Assembly: GCA_963733765.1 (NCBI GenBank)
Contig: CAVTEI010000003.1
Span: 2,170,001 to 2,234,000, forward strand
Length of the DNA stretch: 64,000 bases
Source of the DNA: DATKAS01 sp963733765
Lineage (GTDB): Bacteria; Actinomycetota; Acidimicrobiia; Acidimicrobiales; DATKAS01
Direction: 5' to 3'
The number at the start of each line of letters is the position of its first letter. The first letter of the stretch is position 1. The notes under the pieces are model-generated. The model had not been told where the DNA came from. It made no database searches and was given only the letters and a program-made list of their open reading frames with translations. The position numbers and the translations under genes were made by a program. This document shows positions 29,785-38,335 of this stretch, one piece after another.

Positions 29785-32700
29785 GTGCACGGCGTCCCCG
29801 AACAGATCGGCCGGTATCGGATCCGTTCGATCCTGGGCATCGGCGGGTTCGGTGTCGTCCTGTCGGCCTTCGACGACGCGCTCGATGCTCACATCGCCAT
29901 CAAGGTGCTGAGCGCGGAGCACGCGCACGACCCCGAAACCCGCGAGCGATTCGTTCGCGAGGCACAACTCCTGCGACGCGTGAACAACGCCCACGTCATC
30001 GCGGTGTACGACATCGGGGCGCTCGACGACGGACGCCCGTTCTTCGTGATGGAGCTCGCCAGCGGCGGTGTGCTCGCGGACCGGGTCGAACCGGGCGGAA
30101 TCGCCGACGCCGAAGGCGTACGGGCCATGATCGTCGCGCTTGCGAGCGGGCTCGGCGCGCTCCACGCCGCGAACATCGTGCACCGCGACGTGAAGCCGGC
30201 GAACCTGCTGATCGTCGGCGATGCCACGGCAACCGACACCGGTTCGGCAACCGCGCAGCGACGTGGTCTTCTCGCCTTGGGGGAGCGCGGCGTCATCGGT
30301 GACCTCGGGCTCGCCAAGGATCAGGATCGAACCGCCGTCGGACCGACGATCATGGGCGGCACGCCGCATTACCGGGCGCCCGAACAAGGGCGTCGAAATG
30401 CGGAGATCGGACCGCCGGCCGACGTGTTCGCGGCGACGGCGGTGCTGTGGAACCTCCTCACCGGCGACGTCCCGGCGGCGAGCGAGTCGCTCGATGCACA
30501 GCTCGCCACCGTTCCGCCAGCGTGGCGCGAGGTGTTCCTTCGCGGCCTCGCACCGGAGCCAGAGGAGCGGTTCGCCACGATGCCCGAGTGGGAAGCGGCC
30601 GCGCTCGGGGCGCTCGACGACGCCACCGGAAGGGTCACGGTGGGTTTCCGCACGGCGACACCCGGAACGACGTGCCCGTACAAAGGCCTGGCGTCGTTCC
30701 AGCCCGAGGACGCAGCGTTCTTCTTCGGCCGCGAAGCGCTCGTCGACGAGTTGGTCGCGCGGTTGCAGACCGCGCGGACACTCGTGATCGGAGGTCCCTC
30801 CGGGAGCGGCAAGTCCTCGCTGCTCCGGGCCGGGCTCGTGCCCAGCATCGTCGCCGGGGCGTTGCCCGGCAGCCAGCACTGGCCGATCGCGATCTTCACG
30901 CCGGGCGTGGACCCGATGAAGGAGCTTGCCTATCAGCTCGACCGGTTCACCGGGGGGCACGCGGCGCCCACTGCGACGCAGTTGCGCGATGACCCGCAGT
31001 GCATCCGACGGTTTCTCTCGTCGCAGACTCCCGGCTTGCTCGTCATCGACCAGTTCGAAGAGCTGCTCACGCACGGCATCGACGCCGCCGATCGGCACGC
31101 GTTCCTCGATGTGTTGGCGACCCTGGCCGCGTCAGCCGGCACGAACATCCGAGTCGTGCTCGGATTGCGGTCAGACTTCTATTCGGCGTGCGCGCACTAT
31201 GCCTGGCTCGCGGACCGCATCAGCGCCAACCAGGTCCTCGTCGGCCCGATGCGCCGGGATGAGCTGATGCGTGCGATTCAGGGCCCGGCGCAGCGCGCCG
31301 GGTTGCGGCTCGAAGCCGGCCTCACCGAGGCGATTCTCGACGAAGCCGGCGACGAGGCGGGCGCGTTGCCCCTCGTCGCCCACGCCCTGCTGGAGACCTG
31401 GCTGCGCCGGCGCGGAACGCTGCTGACCCTCGACGGGTTCCGGGCGGCCGGTGGCGTCGTCGGCGCCATCTCGCAGTCGGCCGAGCACGCGTACGAACGA
31501 CTCGACGACGAGGAGCGCAGGGTCGCTCGACGCCTGTTCCTTCGGCTTGTGAACCCTGGTGACGACACTCCCGACTCGCGCCGACGGCTGTCCTGGGACG
31601 AGATCGGCACCGATGCGAACAGCCGCACCGTCGTCGACACGCTCGCCAACGAGCGATTGCTCACGGTCGACGACCGGGGCGTCGAGATCGTGCACGAAAC
31701 GCTCATCCGTACCTGGCCGCGACTGCGCGAGTGGATCGACGACAACCGTGACGATCTGCGGATGCGCCAGCGGCTCACGCACGCCGCCGCGGAGTGGGCC
31801 CGTCAGGGGCGAGATCCTGATCTGCTCTATCGCGGAACACCCCTCGCGACGGCCCTGGAGTGGCGCGACCGCTCCGATGTCGGGCTCACGGAGCTCCCGG
31901 CCGCGTTTCTCGACGCGAGCCGTGATGCTCGCGAGGCCGAGGAACGAGCTGCGGCCGACGCCGAGCGACGTCGCCATCGGGTACGCCGGTTTGCATTCAC
32001 GGCGCTGTCGTTGCTCGCCGCGACTGCTGCGGCGGCGTCGATCGTGGCGTTCGCCGCACTGCAGGAGTCGCAGGACAAGGGAGCCGAGGCCGAGGAACGG
32101 TTTGTACGCGCGCTCGCGACCCAAGCGGAATCGCTCGCCCCGACGCGGCCGAAGCTCGCATTGCTCCTCGCGGCCGAGAGTGCGGCCCGCGTCGAGCCGA
32201 TCACACCCGAAGCGCAAAACGCGATCGTCAACGCGCGCGAGGCGATGGCAGCGTCGGACATCGTTCCCGACCTCGAGCCGATTCCCGTCGGTGACGTGCT
32301 CACGACCCTCGTGTCTCCCGACGGATCGACGATCGTGACGGGAGCGCGCAACGGCACCATCCGGCTCTGGGACGCAAGCTCCGGCGAGGCGACCCGTACC
32401 CTCACGAGCAGTGTGGGCGGCGTCGAGGAGGCCGTGATCGATCCGAGCGGTCGCTGGCTCGTCGCGGTCGGCGAGGGCGGTGCCTGGCGTTGGGATCTCG
32501 ACCAGACGGACCCGCAGGCCGCGGCTGTGGACGATTCCGGCGGTGCGCTGTGGTCCGCGGCGTTTTCCGAGGACGGCACGCGCCTCGCTACGGCAGCGGA
32601 GAGCGGCGTCGTCCGGATCTACGACACCACCACCTGGACCGAAGTTGGGGAGCCGTTCAGCGAGGCCGTCGACTTCCTGAGCGTTGCGTTCACGCGTGAC

Positions 32701-34152
32701 GGGACACGGGTCCTCGCCGGAACGGGCGGCGGCCGCGTGTACGTCTGGGACGCTGCGACAGGGGAGCCCGCGGCCGTCTCGCCGATCGCTGCGCACGGCA
32801 CGAACGACGTGTGGGAAGTCGTCCCGCATCCGGATGGTGACCTCGTCGCAACGGGAAGCAGCGACGGCACAGCACGCGTGTGGTCCCTTCGCACGGGCGC
32901 GCTTGTCGCGACACCGTTTGCCGACGTGGACAGCGTGGAGGGTCTCGTATGGTCGGCCGACGGCGAGGCGCTCTACGCGGGCGGCGACGACGGTCTGGTC
33001 CACGAATATCGGCTCGACGACGCCGCAGTGGTGGGAGCTTCGGCGGTCGGCCACGACGACCGTGTCATCGACGCCGCGGCATCGCGAGACGGAATGGTGC
33101 TCGTGACCCTTGGCCGCGATCAGGACGTGCGCGTGTGGGACACGACCAAGCGACGGCCGACGGTTGTCTTCATGCTCGACGCCGGTTCACCCCTCTATGG
33201 CGTGGCCGTGGACGCAGAAGGGCAGCGCGTGGCGGTGGGTGACGAACAAGGCACCGTGCGCGTCTCCGCGATCGACGGTGGGCCCGCGACGGAGTTGGTC
33301 GGGCATGACGGACCGGTCTTCGCCATGGTCTTCCTCCCAGACGGTCGCCTCGCCACCGGCGGTCGCGACGGGACGCTCCGGTTGTGGGACGTGGATACCG
33401 CCGCGGTCGAAACGGTCGAAACGGGCAGCCCGGTCACCGACATGGCCCTGAACGCCGACGGCGACCTCGTTGTGTCCTCGGGGAGTGACGGGATCGTTCG
33501 GTTCTGGACCACCGACGATCTCTCGGATCCGGTCGCGCAGACCTCGGCCATCGCGGCCGGCGCGAATGCCGTCGTGTTCTCGGGTAAGAGCGAAGTCGTC
33601 GCCGCGTATGGCGACGGTCGGGTGCGGTTCTGGAGGCGCGACGGGAGCGAGATGCGCGACGCGCTTCAGGTCGACTCGGACGGCGACGCCGTGTTCAGCG
33701 TCGCAGTCAGCCCTGATCGGAGCTTGCTCGCCGCAGCCGGCGCAACCGACGGCGTCACACTGTGGAACATCGAGACCGGTGAACGTCGCAGTGAGCTCAA
33801 CGGGCAACCGCCGGCGCCGCTCGACGTTGCGTTCACGAGTCTGGGCGATGCCCTCGTGAGCAGCAATCGAGAGGGCATCATCACGCTGTGGAACTCGGCG
33901 ACCGGGCAGGCCATCGGTCCGCGTTACGACTATCACGACGGCGAGGTCTGGAGGTTGGCCATGACGCCGCGGTCGGTCGTGGTCACCGCGGGCGGCGACG
34001 GGACCCTTGCCTCGCTCGACGCCCTCAGTCTCGATCGAGCGTGCGACCTCGGTGCCGGATCCCTCGATCGCCGCGCCCGCGAGCGCTACCTGGGCGATCG
34101 TGAACCGATCGGCTGTGACCCGACCCGTGGTGGTGGGGAGAGTTCAGGCTGA
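29785..34152 (+). CDS. Ser/Thr protein kinase-STAND NTPase-WD40 repeat protein
   Basis: 1455-residue multidomain protein from GTG 29785. Residues ~8-265 are a Hanks kinase: IGGFGVV loop, lysine in AIKVLSAEH near 40, catalytic HRDVKPANLL near 133, GDLGLAK instead of DFG, and APEQ. Residues ~297-700 are an nSTAND1-type ATPase: CPYKGLASFQPEDAAFFFGR, Walker A GGPSGSGKSSLLRAG, Walker B LLVIDQFEELL. A single membrane span lies at ~735-758. The remaining ~600 residues carry at least ten WD40 blades (RLWDASSGE, RVWSLRTG, VRVWDTTK, LRLWDVDT). By topology the kinase and ATPase are cytoplasmic and the propeller is outside. It probably senses a signal by the propeller and oligomerises. Confidence 0.9.
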   Translation: MHGVPEQIGRYRIRSILGIGGFGVVLSAFDDALDAHIAIKVLSAEHAHDPETRERFVREAQLLRRVNNAHVIAVYDIGALDDGRPFFVMELASGGVLADRVEPGGIADAEGVRAMIVALASGLGALHAANIVHRDVKPANLLIVGDATATDTGSATAQRRGLLALGERGVIGDLGLAKDQDRTAVGPTIMGGTPHYRAPEQGRRNAEIGPPADVFAATAVLWNLLTGDVPAASESLDAQLATVPPAWREVFLRGLAPEPEERFATMPEWEAAALGALDDATGRVTVGFRTATPGTTCPYKGLASFQPEDAAFFFGREALVDELVARLQTARTLVIGGPSGSGKSSLLRAGLVPSIVAGALPGSQHWPIAIFTPGVDPMKELAYQLDRFTGGHAAPTATQLRDDPQCIRRFLSSQTPGLLVIDQFEELLTHGIDAADRHAFLDVLATLAASAGTNIRVVLGLRSDFYSACAHYAWLADRISANQVLVGPMRRDELMRAIQGPAQRAGLRLEAGLTEAILDEAGDEAGALPLVAHALLETWLRRRGTLLTLDGFRAAGGVVGAISQSAEHAYERLDDEERRVARRLFLRLVNPGDDTPDSRRRLSWDEIGTDANSRTVVDTLANERLLTVDDRGVEIVHETLIRTWPRLREWIDDNRDDLRMRQRLTHAAAEWARQGRDPDLLYRGTPLATALEWRDRSDVGLTELPAAFLDASRDAREAEERAAADAERRRHRVRRFAFTALSLLAATAAAASIVAFAALQESQDKGAEAEERFVRALATQAESLAPTRPKLALLLAAESAARVEPITPEAQNAIVNAREAMAASDIVPDLEPIPVGDVLTTLVSPDGSTIVTGARNGTIRLWDASSGEATRTLTSSVGGVEEAVIDPSGRWLVAVGEGGAWRWDLDQTDPQAAAVDDSGGALWSAAFSEDGTRLATAAESGVVRIYDTTTWTEVGEPFSEAVDFLSVAFTRDGTRVLAGTGGGRVYVWDAATGEPAAVSPIAAHGTNDVWEVVPHPDGDLVATGSSDGTARVWSLRTGALVATPFADVDSVEGLVWSADGEALYAGGDDGLVHEYRLDDAAVVGASAVGHDDRVIDAAASRDGMVLVTLGRDQDVRVWDTTKRRPTVVFMLDAGSPLYGVAVDAEGQRVAVGDEQGTVRVSAIDGGPATELVGHDGPVFAMVFLPDGRLATGGRDGTLRLWDVDTAAVETVETGSPVTDMALNADGDLVVSSGSDGIVRFWTTDDLSDPVAQTSAIAAGANAVVFSGKSEVVAAYGDGRVRFWRRDGSEMRDALQVDSDGDAVFSVAVSPDRSLLAAAGATDGVTLWNIETGERRSELNGQPPAPLDVAFTSLGDALVSSNREGIITLWNSATGQAIGPRYDYHDGEVWRLAMTPRSVVVTAGGDGTLASLDALSLDRACDLGAGSLDRRARERYLGDREPIGCDPTRGGGESSG

Positions 34153-34237
34153 TCAGGCCGGGTCGCGCGGGTGAAATGCTCAACCCCTGGTTGTCTGACG
34201 CTGCGCCTCGCGTGAGAGGAAGTGGGATACTGGGCTC

Positions 34238-35107
34238 ATGACTGACTGTGTCCTGCCCGCCACGGGCAGTGACCCCCTGCTCGTCGTGCTGCTCGCGTTC
34301 CTCGTGCTGGGGACGGGAGTCGCGCTCGTGCTCGGCGTGCGCCGACGTGGCGTCAGCGGCGCTGCGACCGTGGTCGTCGCGCTCGCGCTGGGCGCAGCGA
34401 CGCTCGTGGTCAGCGACGCGCGGAAGGCTGGCGCGGAGGAGTGCCCGCCGGAGACGACTGTCGCGCCGACTGCAGCTCCGACGACCATCGCGGCGACAAC
34501 GACGGTCGCGGCGGCGACGACCACCACGGTGGCCACGACGACCACCGCGGCGTCGACGACCACCGCTGCGACCGGAGGTGCGGTGCCGACCACGCCGACG
34601 ACGGCGGCGACCACGACGACTGTGGCGACCACCACGACTGCGTCGGTCGGAGTCCCGGACCTGACGCCGTCGGTCGCCGGCCCGTCCTCGATGCCGGCGG
34701 GAAGTCTACGGGCCTACACCCTCACGATCATGAACGTTGGGACCGGCCCGACCAACGGTCCAATTAGCGTCACCGTGACCCTGCCGGCAGACCCTCCCCT
34801 TCTCTCCGAGATCCCGCCAGGCGAGTCCGTTGTCCGCGTGGCCGGGGGCGGCCCCGGTTGGCCGACTGTGAACAACACTGCCGGCGTCGGCGACACGCCG
34901 ACCACGGTGACCTTCACCAGCTTGTCGGCACTGGCTCCCATTCCCCCCGGCGGCAACAGCGTGCTGACGCTCGTCGTGCAGTGGAACGCGCAGAGTGGCG
35001 GCCAGTTCACCATCAACGTGACACTCCCGCCTAGCACCGGCGGCGAGACGAATAGCGCGAACAACACGGTCACCCCGCCGTTCGTGGTCAACGTGACCTC
35101 CCCCTGA
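34238..35107 (+). CDS. Surface protein with N-terminal LPATG-type anchor and CARDB/DUF11-like domain
   Basis: 289 residues from ATG 34238; a GATACT box at 34226-34231 six bases upstream suggests a leaderless transcript. Residues 6-40 read VLPATGSDPLLVVLLAFL followed by VLGTGVALVLGVRRRG: an LPXTG motif, hydrophobic stretch and arginines, the layout of a sortase sorting signal but at the N-terminus. A second hydrophobic segment follows, then a ~75-residue Thr/Ala linker, then a beta-sandwich domain (LRAYTLTIMNVGTGPTNGPI, ANNTVTPPFVVNV) resembling CARDB/DUF11 adhesion-type domains. Function unknown; probably exposed outside the cell. No sortase gene is in the window. Confidence 0.75.
   Translation: MTDCVLPATGSDPLLVVLLAFLVLGTGVALVLGVRRRGVSGAATVVVALALGAATLVVSDARKAGAEECPPETTVAPTAAPTTIAATTTVAAATTTTVATTTTAASTTTAATGGAVPTTPTTAATTTTVATTTTASVGVPDLTPSVAGPSSMPAGSLRAYTLTIMNVGTGPTNGPISVTVTLPADPPLLSEIPPGESVVRVAGGGPGWPTVNNTAGVGDTPTTVTFTSLSALAPIPPGGNSVLTLVVQWNAQSGGQFTINVTLPPSTGGETNSANNTVTPPFVVNVTSP
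34440..34650 (+). repeat. Low-complexity ACG/ACC-rich Thr-Ala linker sequence
   Basis: Within the surface protein gene this stretch is a degenerate triplet repeat of ACG, ACC and GCG codons encoding Thr/Ala/Val runs (TTTVATTTTAASTTTAAT). It is a flexible cell-wall-spanning linker and is likely prone to slippage length variation. Confidence 0.7.
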
Positions 35108-35119
35108 GCGGGGGCGCAG

Positions 35120-35143
35120 CCGCCTGAGGCCGCCCCGAGGCGG
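35120..35143. terminator. Possible bidirectional terminator hairpin
   Basis: CCGCCT and AGGCGG form a 6-bp stem around a 12-base loop in the gap between the convergent surface-protein gene and sixA. It is GC-rich without a U-tract, so only weak support. Confidence 0.3.
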
Positions 35144-35232
35144 TCACGAAAATCATCGAGGCCGCTGCAGAGGCGACGTCCTGACGCCCTGGAACGCGGC
35201 CGTCGTTCCCGCTCACGTCCACCGGGCCTCGC

Positions 35233-35745
35233 TCACGAGAGATCCTTCGGCGTCACGAGGTGCGTCAAGCGCGCGTGGGCGGGGCCGAGCTCGGCCCAGC
35301 TGCCGTGAACGTCGAATGTCGCGAGCGCCCCCGTAGGGAACTTCGTTCGTAGCTGGTTCAGCAGGGCGGCATCGCCTTCGCCCGACAGCTCGATTGCGAG
35401 ATCCTCGAGGCCCGGGTTGTGCGCGATCACCATGATCTGTGGGATCGGTGTGTCGACGGCCCGGAGCCGCTCCAGGATCTCCGAGGCATCAGCGCCGTAC
35501 AGCTCGGGTTCGATCGACACCAGTGCCGTCTTGCCGAGCGCCGGGCGTAGCGCCTCGAGCGTCTGGACCGTACGCCGGGACGACGAGCACAGCACCAGGT
35601 CGGGATGGATGCCTGCGGACGGAAGGTGGGCGGCGATGCTTCGAGCGGCACGAGCACCGCGAGGAGCGAGCGGCCGATCGTGGTCGGGGATCATCGCGTC
35701 ATCCCAGCTGGACTTCGCGTGGCGCAGTAGGTGCAGCGTCGTCAC
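35233..35745 (-). CDS. sixA: Phosphohistidine phosphatase SixA
   Basis: Histidine phosphatase superfamily protein of 170 residues. VTTLHLLRHAKSSWDD holds the catalytic RHA(K) motif. ADRPLAPRG-like DHDRPLAPRGARAARSI, LCSSSRRTVQTLEAL (second arginine) and VIAHNPGLEDLAIEL with the catalytic histidine follow, the SixA pattern. In E. coli SixA acts on phosphohistidine of phosphotransferase-system proteins; here the target is unknown. GTG 35745 was chosen because the family starts just before the RHA motif; GTG 35769 would add eight residues. The 151 bases upstream hold no gene. Confidence 0.85.
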   Translation of the reverse strand: MTTLHLLRHAKSSWDDAMIPDHDRPLAPRGARAARSIAAHLPSAGIHPDLVLCSSSRRTVQTLEALRPALGKTALVSIEPELYGADASEILERLRAVDTPIPQIMVIAHNPGLEDLAIELSGEGDAALLNQLRTKFPTGALATFDVHGSWAELGPAHARLTHLVTPKDLS

Positions 35746-35920
35746 ACGATCATCCTGCCCGCCCGGCACGAGTGGACCGCCAAAGGCCCGCCATCCGTTC
35801 GGTAGGGGAGGGGAAGGCAGGGCCCTTGGCGGCGACGAAGGATCGCACGGAGCGCCGAGCGGGGACTAGTCGCGCACCAAAGCGTGCCCCGATGTTCACC
35901 GCGGGGTCACCCGCGCCGAG

Positions 35921-37093
35921 TCATTTGTGGCATCTCAGGTGCTGGTTGAGTCGCGCTGCTTGGCGCGTCTGGTGGTCGCGTTCGGCGAGGTTCGGTGCGT
36001 TGCGAGCGGCGTTGGCATAGAGGCGGGCCGCGAGTTCGAGATCGCCATTCCTCTCATGGAGGTACGCGGCGACCGCTTCGCGCCGTGGGACGCCTTCGTC
36101 GACCTCGGCCAGTGCCGACAGTCCTGCGGGGGCGCCGTCGGCCTCGCCGACTGCGACCGCCCGGTTGAGCCGGACGATCGGAGTGTCGGCGAACCTGAGG
36201 AGCTCGTCGTACCACTCCACGATCTGGACCCAGTCGGTCTCCTCGACACGCGGCGCGTCGGCATGGAGCGCGGCGATCGCCGCTTGCGCTTGGTATTCGC
36301 CGAGCTGATCGCGCGCGAGTGCAGCGTGCGTGATGTCGATGCCCTCGGCGATGAGAGCTGTGTCCCACTGGCTGCGGTCCTGATCGGCGAGGGGCACGAT
36401 GCTTCCGTCCGGTCGGGTGCGGCTGCGGCGGCGGGCATGGTGGAGGAGCATCAGGGCGAGCAACCCGTGGACCTCGGGCTCGTCCACCAAGGCAGTCAGC
36501 TGCCGGGTCAGTCGGATCGCCTCGGCCGCGAGATCGATGTCGCCGGAGTAGCCCTCGTTGAAGACGAGGTACAGCACCCGCATCACCGTGAGTACGTCGC
36601 CGGGACGATCGAGTCCCGCCCGACTGGCTGTGCCCTGACTGACGGTGCGCTTGGCGCGGCTGATGCGCTGGGCCATGGTGCGCTCGGGCACGAGGTACGC
36701 CCGAGCGATCTGGCGTGTGGTGAGGCCACCCACGGCTCGGAGGGTCAACGCAACCGCGGACGACGACGTGAGATCGGGGTGCGCGCACAGGAAGTAGAGG
36801 CGCAGCGTGTCGTCGGCGCTCGGGATCGCGCCCGCCGGCGGCTCGGTGTCGAACTGCACCTCTCGGTCGCGGCGAGCGGCATCTGACCGCGTCACGTCGA
36901 GGAAGGCTCTCCACGCGACCGTGACGAGCCACCCCGTGGGGTCCGCGGGCGGCTCGTGCCGCCACGCGGAGAGCGCCCGGATGAGCGCCTCTTGGACGGC
37001 GTCCTCGGCCGTCGCGAAGTCCGCTCCGCGACAGACGAGGACGCTCAACACCCGTGGGACGAGCTCTCGCAGCTCGACGTCGTCCGTGTTCAT
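35921..37093 (-). CDS. ECF42-type RNA polymerase sigma factor with C-terminal TPR-like extension
   Basis: 390 residues from ATG 37093. Region 2 lies at ~10-75 (FATAEDAVQEALIRALSAW) and region 4 at ~115-165 (LRAVGGLTTRQIARAYLVPE, RISRAKRTV). The remaining ~220 residues are a helical extension (YLVFNEGYSGDIDLAAEAIR, RLNRAVAVGEADG, AAYLHERNGDLELAARLYA) with TPR character, the ECF42/SigJ-like architecture with DUF6596. No anti-sigma factor is present, as is normal for this group. The adjacent DGPF-domain gene, seven bases upstream on the same strand, is the conserved genetic partner of ECF42. Confidence 0.92.
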   Translation of the reverse strand: MNTDDVELRELVPRVLSVLVCRGADFATAEDAVQEALIRALSAWRHEPPADPTGWLVTVAWRAFLDVTRSDAARRDREVQFDTEPPAGAIPSADDTLRLYFLCAHPDLTSSSAVALTLRAVGGLTTRQIARAYLVPERTMAQRISRAKRTVSQGTASRAGLDRPGDVLTVMRVLYLVFNEGYSGDIDLAAEAIRLTRQLTALVDEPEVHGLLALMLLHHARRRSRTRPDGSIVPLADQDRSQWDTALIAEGIDITHAALARDQLGEYQAQAAIAALHADAPRVEETDWVQIVEWYDELLRFADTPIVRLNRAVAVGEADGAPAGLSALAEVDEGVPRREAVAAYLHERNGDLELAARLYANAARNAPNLAERDHQTRQAARLNQHLRCHK

Positions 37094-37100
37094 TGGAGGG

Positions 37101-37508
37101 TCAGTGGGTGAAGTTGGGCGGTGCCGTCAGGAAGGGCCGGACCTCCAGCCATTCGTGGATGGGTTCGCCGCGGGCCCCAGGTGCTGCCGACAGCTCACCG
37201 GCGAGCTCGACCGCGCGCTCGTAGGTGTCGACGTCGATCACCATCCATCCCGCGATCAGGTCCTTCGTCTCCGCGAACGGGCCGTCGGTCACCGGTGGCC
37301 GCCCCTCGCCGTCGTAGCGGACCCACACGCCGTCGGGCGACAGCGCCTGCCCGTCGATGAACTCGCCGCTGCTCTCGAGACGAGCTGCGAAGTCGTTCAT
37401 GAACCCGATGTGTGCCTCGACCTCGTCGGGCGTCCACTGGTCCATCGGGACATTGTTGACGGGCGCCGGCGCGCCTCGGTAGTGCTTCAGCAACAGATAC
37501 TTGGCCAT
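37101..37508 (-). CDS. YCII-related DGPF-domain protein
   Basis: 135 residues from ATG 37508, preceded by GGGAGAA. MAKYLLLKHYRGAPAP opens a ferredoxin-like YCII fold. The signature VTDGPFAETKDLIAGWMVID contains the DGPF motif that names the family. These small proteins are almost always linked to ECF42 sigma factors and may be their regulatory targets or partners. Probably cotranscribed with the sigma gene. It is divergent from the TetR gene across a 167-base gap. Open frame upstream to 37607 lacks family similarity. Confidence 0.88.
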   Translation of the reverse strand: MAKYLLLKHYRGAPAPVNNVPMDQWTPDEVEAHIGFMNDFAARLESSGEFIDGQALSPDGVWVRYDGEGRPPVTDGPFAETKDLIAGWMVIDVDTYERAVELAGELSAAPGARGEPIHEWLEVRPFLTAPPNFTH

Positions 37509-37639
37509 GGTGTTCTCCCAGTTTGACGTCGGCTCTGCCGACTGTGTGAGGTCGGCCGTGCCGACCGGATGCACCCTGGGACGGAGCGGGCGCTGAATTC
37601 TCGACATCGTCGCCGAGAATCTATGAACCTAGAACATGC

Positions 37640-37668
37640 TTGTAGTGAATACTGTCTTGTGCTAGAAA
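37640..37668 (+). promoter_or_regulatory. Promoter and putative operator of the TetR-SRPBCC pair
   Basis: TTGTAG (37640-37645), a 17-base spacer and TAGAAA (37663-37668) form a sigma-A-like promoter. The -10 ends seven bases before GTG 37676, so the transcript should be leaderless. The spacer contains AGTGAATACTGTC (37644-37656), nearly identical to a site in the ArsR-family promoter at 58953-58965. Confidence 0.6.
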
Positions 37669-37675
37669 GTCTTTC

Positions 37676-38335
37676 GTGCCCGCGAAGCAGGCCTCGAGGA
37701 CTCGGCAGTACCGATCACCGCTGCGGGCTCGCCGCGCCGCCGAGACACGCGGAGCGCTGCTCGATGCGGCACGAGCGCTCTTCATCGAAAGGGGCTGGTC
37801 TCGTACCGGCATGCGCGAGGTCGCGGCCGAAGCGGGCGTAGCCACGGAGACCTTGTACGTCCACTTCTCCTCGAAGCGGGCGCTGCTGCAAGCAGTCGTC
37901 GATGTCGCGGTGGTGGGTGATGCCGAGCCGATCCCCGTGGCCGAACGACCTGAATTCGCGCGAATGGGAACGGGCAGCCATCGCGACCGCACGGCCGCTG
38001 CGGCCCGTCTCCTCACCGGCATCTACGAGCGAACGGCGGCGATGCGCAAGGTGGTTCGCGAGGCCGCAGCGAGCGACCAGGAAATGGGCGAGGTGCTTCG
38101 CGACACCCGGGAGCGGCAACGCTCCGACGTGGCCGCGAGCGCCGCGCTGATCCTCGGTCGCCCGGCGACACCGACCGAGCGCGACGGGCTGTGGGCGCTC
38201 ACGAGCCCCGAGGTCTACGAGCTGCTCGTCGACGTGTCGGGGTGGACGTCCGCGCAGTATGAGCAGTGGATGGCCACGACGCTCGAGCAGGTCATGCAAC
38301 CCGAAGCAGTGCGGAGAGGAAGGAGGCCCTCATGA
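37676..38335 (+). CDS. TetR/AcrR family transcriptional regulator
   Basis: 219 residues from GTG 37676. The N-terminal helix-turn-helix reads ARALFIERGWSRTGMREVAA followed by EAGVATETLYVHFSSKRALL, the standard TetR recognition motif ending in YVHFSSK. The C-terminal ligand-binding domain (ERTAAMRKVVREAAASDQEM) is TetR_C-like without a recognisable ligand. It overlaps the SRPBCC gene (ATGA) and should control itself and that gene through the site in its promoter. Confidence 0.9.
   Translation: MPAKQASRTRQYRSPLRARRAAETRGALLDAARALFIERGWSRTGMREVAAEAGVATETLYVHFSSKRALLQAVVDVAVVGDAEPIPVAERPEFARMGTGSHRDRTAAAARLLTGIYERTAAMRKVVREAAASDQEMGEVLRDTRERQRSDVAASAALILGRPATPTERDGLWALTSPEVYELLVDVSGWTSAQYEQWMATTLEQVMQPEAVRRGRRPS

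Noticed and set aside
31171..33054. A 627-codon minus-strand open frame inside the kinase-STAND-WD40 gene
   Set aside because: Arg/Val-rich sequence without domains, fully inside a gene with clear kinase, Walker and WD40 motifs; a GC-driven shadow.
34440..34650. CRISPR-like or minisatellite array in the triplet-rich stretch
   Set aside because: There are no regular repeats with spacers; it is a codon-level Thr/Ala linker inside a gene. No CRISPR array was seen anywhere in the window.
27962..35107. A complete prophage or integrative element after tRNA-Leu
   Set aside because: Only an integrase tail is present. No excisionase, replication, structural or transfer genes and no visible second attachment site within the window.
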